NCBI GenBank assembly: GCA_036263155.1
Contig: DATAHN010000110.1
Coordinates: 1 to 64,000 of the forward strand
Direction of reading: 5' to 3'
Source of the DNA: DASUBN01 sp036263155
Lineage (GTDB): Bacteria > Pseudomonadota > Gammaproteobacteria > Natronospirales > REEB76
DNA length: 64,000 nucleotides
A program made the translations under genes and the position numbers. A model generated the notes under the pieces. That model worked only from the letters and a program-made list of their open reading frames with translations, searched no databases and was not told where the DNA came from. This document shows, piece after piece, positions 63,531-64,000 of this stretch (position 1 is its first letter; each line of letters opens with the position of its first letter).

Positions 63531-64000
63531 TCAGCCAAACCAGAGGAAGGGGCGGTCCCAGAACCACAGGGTGGTGAGCCACTTCTCGCCGCGGATCACC
63601 GGCAGGCCGGCGTGCAGCGTGTCGGGGTTCGGCTTCCCGCCGGCATCGCAGTTCAGGAACTTCACCGCCTTGCCCCGTTCCGGGTCCACCTTCACCGCGA
63701 GGCGTGGGAAGTCGGTGCCGCCGCCCTCTTCCACGTCATTGAGGTAGACGAACACGGTGGCGAGGCGTTGCGCCTCGTGCTGGTCGTCGCTGTAGTAGTC
63801 GTAGTGCGGCCGGTACTCCTGGCCGGGGCCGTAGCGCAGCACACCCAGGGGCTCCGCATGCTCCGCCGGCAGCCCGGCGATGCGGGCGATGCGCCGCAGC
63901 GCCAGGTAGACCGGCGCGTCGTACATGGAGGGCTGGAAGTGCATGGAGTGGCTGGTGCGCAATTCCGACTGCACCGCCGCACCGGTGTGGGGATCCACCA
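63531..64000 (-). CDS. Prolyl 4-hydroxylase-like 2OG-Fe(II) oxygenase, partial
   Basis: The last 156 residues are present; the N terminus lies beyond the right edge, and the GTG at 63998 is probably internal. The segment RTSHSMHFQPSMYDAPVYLAL, LGVLRYGPGQEYRPHYDYYS (facial-triad HxD), ATVFVYLNDVEEGGGTDFPR and DTLHAGLPVIRGEKWLTTLW (distal His and 2OG-binding Lys) matches the P4Hc family. It is likely a cytosolic hydroxylase of protein or small-molecule substrates. All expected catalytic residues are present. It is on the same strand as sucA but separated by 182 bp. Confidence 0.88.
   Translation of the reverse strand, partial: VDPHTGAAVQSELRTSHSMHFQPSMYDAPVYLALRRIARIAGLPAEHAEPLGVLRYGPGQEYRPHYDYYSDDQHEAQRLATVFVYLNDVEEGGGTDFPRLAVKVDPERGKAVKFLNCDAGGKPNPDTLHAGLPVIRGEKWLTTLWFWDRPFLWFG

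Overview
The window is GC-rich chromosomal DNA from a Gram-negative bacterium, almost certainly a gammaproteobacterium of the Xanthomonadales/Nevskiales/Chromatiales type. The gene content supports this: a complete Mla system, Tol-Pal, BepA, FadL, DUF1249/YqiB, PpsR-PpsA, a yebC-ruvCAB-ybgC-tol cluster, ffs beside dnaX, and sucA-sucB-lpd. I recognise no phage, plasmid or CRISPR genes and no transposase. The placement below family level is inference.

Layout. 1-8.9 kb: the end of prc, then an RND efflux operon (adaptor lipoprotein, a small periplasmic protein, two RND permeases, a 53-residue Cys-containing protein) driven by a good sigma70-like promoter whose -10 box lies inside a perfect inverted repeat. 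8.9-18.2 kb: a coiled-coil protein and DUF1249 on the minus strand, pgm, the divergent ppsR/ppsA pair, and a ppsA - 2OG-Fe(II) oxygenase - aldehyde dehydrogenase - small basic protein operon. 18.2-23.8 kb: small envelope and unknown genes, a threonine/serine dehydratase operon, an EamA transporter and orn. 23.9-31.7 kb: an M48 protease, rsgA, hinT, an FkbM-type methyltransferase, recR, ybaB, dnaX, the 4.5S RNA gene, tRNA-Ser(GGA), a short BamC-like lipoprotein and dapA.

31.8-43.2 kb: gcvR-like, PrxQ/bcp, a PIN-PhoH ATPase, fadL, bepA and mlaA on the plus strand, facing mlaFEDCB, class I aldolase and tRNA-Lys on the minus strand. This stretch gathers outer-membrane lipid genes. 43.3-53.4 kb: one long minus-strand series, yfaZ, yebC-ruvC-ruvA-ruvB-ybgC-tolQ-tolR-tolA-tolB-pal-cpoB-queE and queC, many with 4-bp ATGA overlaps. 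53.4-64 kb: relA, a Bax-like glucosaminidase, a polysaccharide deacetylase, sucA-sucB-lpd, and the edge of a prolyl-4-hydroxylase-like gene.

Most of the window is ordinary housekeeping DNA. The unexplained signals are short: a 128-bp MITE-like element that supplies the queE stop codon; chained palindromes inside the dnaX linker and beside both tRNA genes, with partial tRNA copies; the operator-like palindrome of the RND operon; a truncated BamC-like lipoprotein; a Lys-rich tail on PrxQ; a near-palindromic A/T motif repeated between genes; and three convergent gene pairs that share the four bases CTAG as mutual stop codons. I did not find a clear new multi-gene defence or metabolic system. The ppsA-oxygenase-dehydrogenase operon is the best candidate for unexplored biochemistry.
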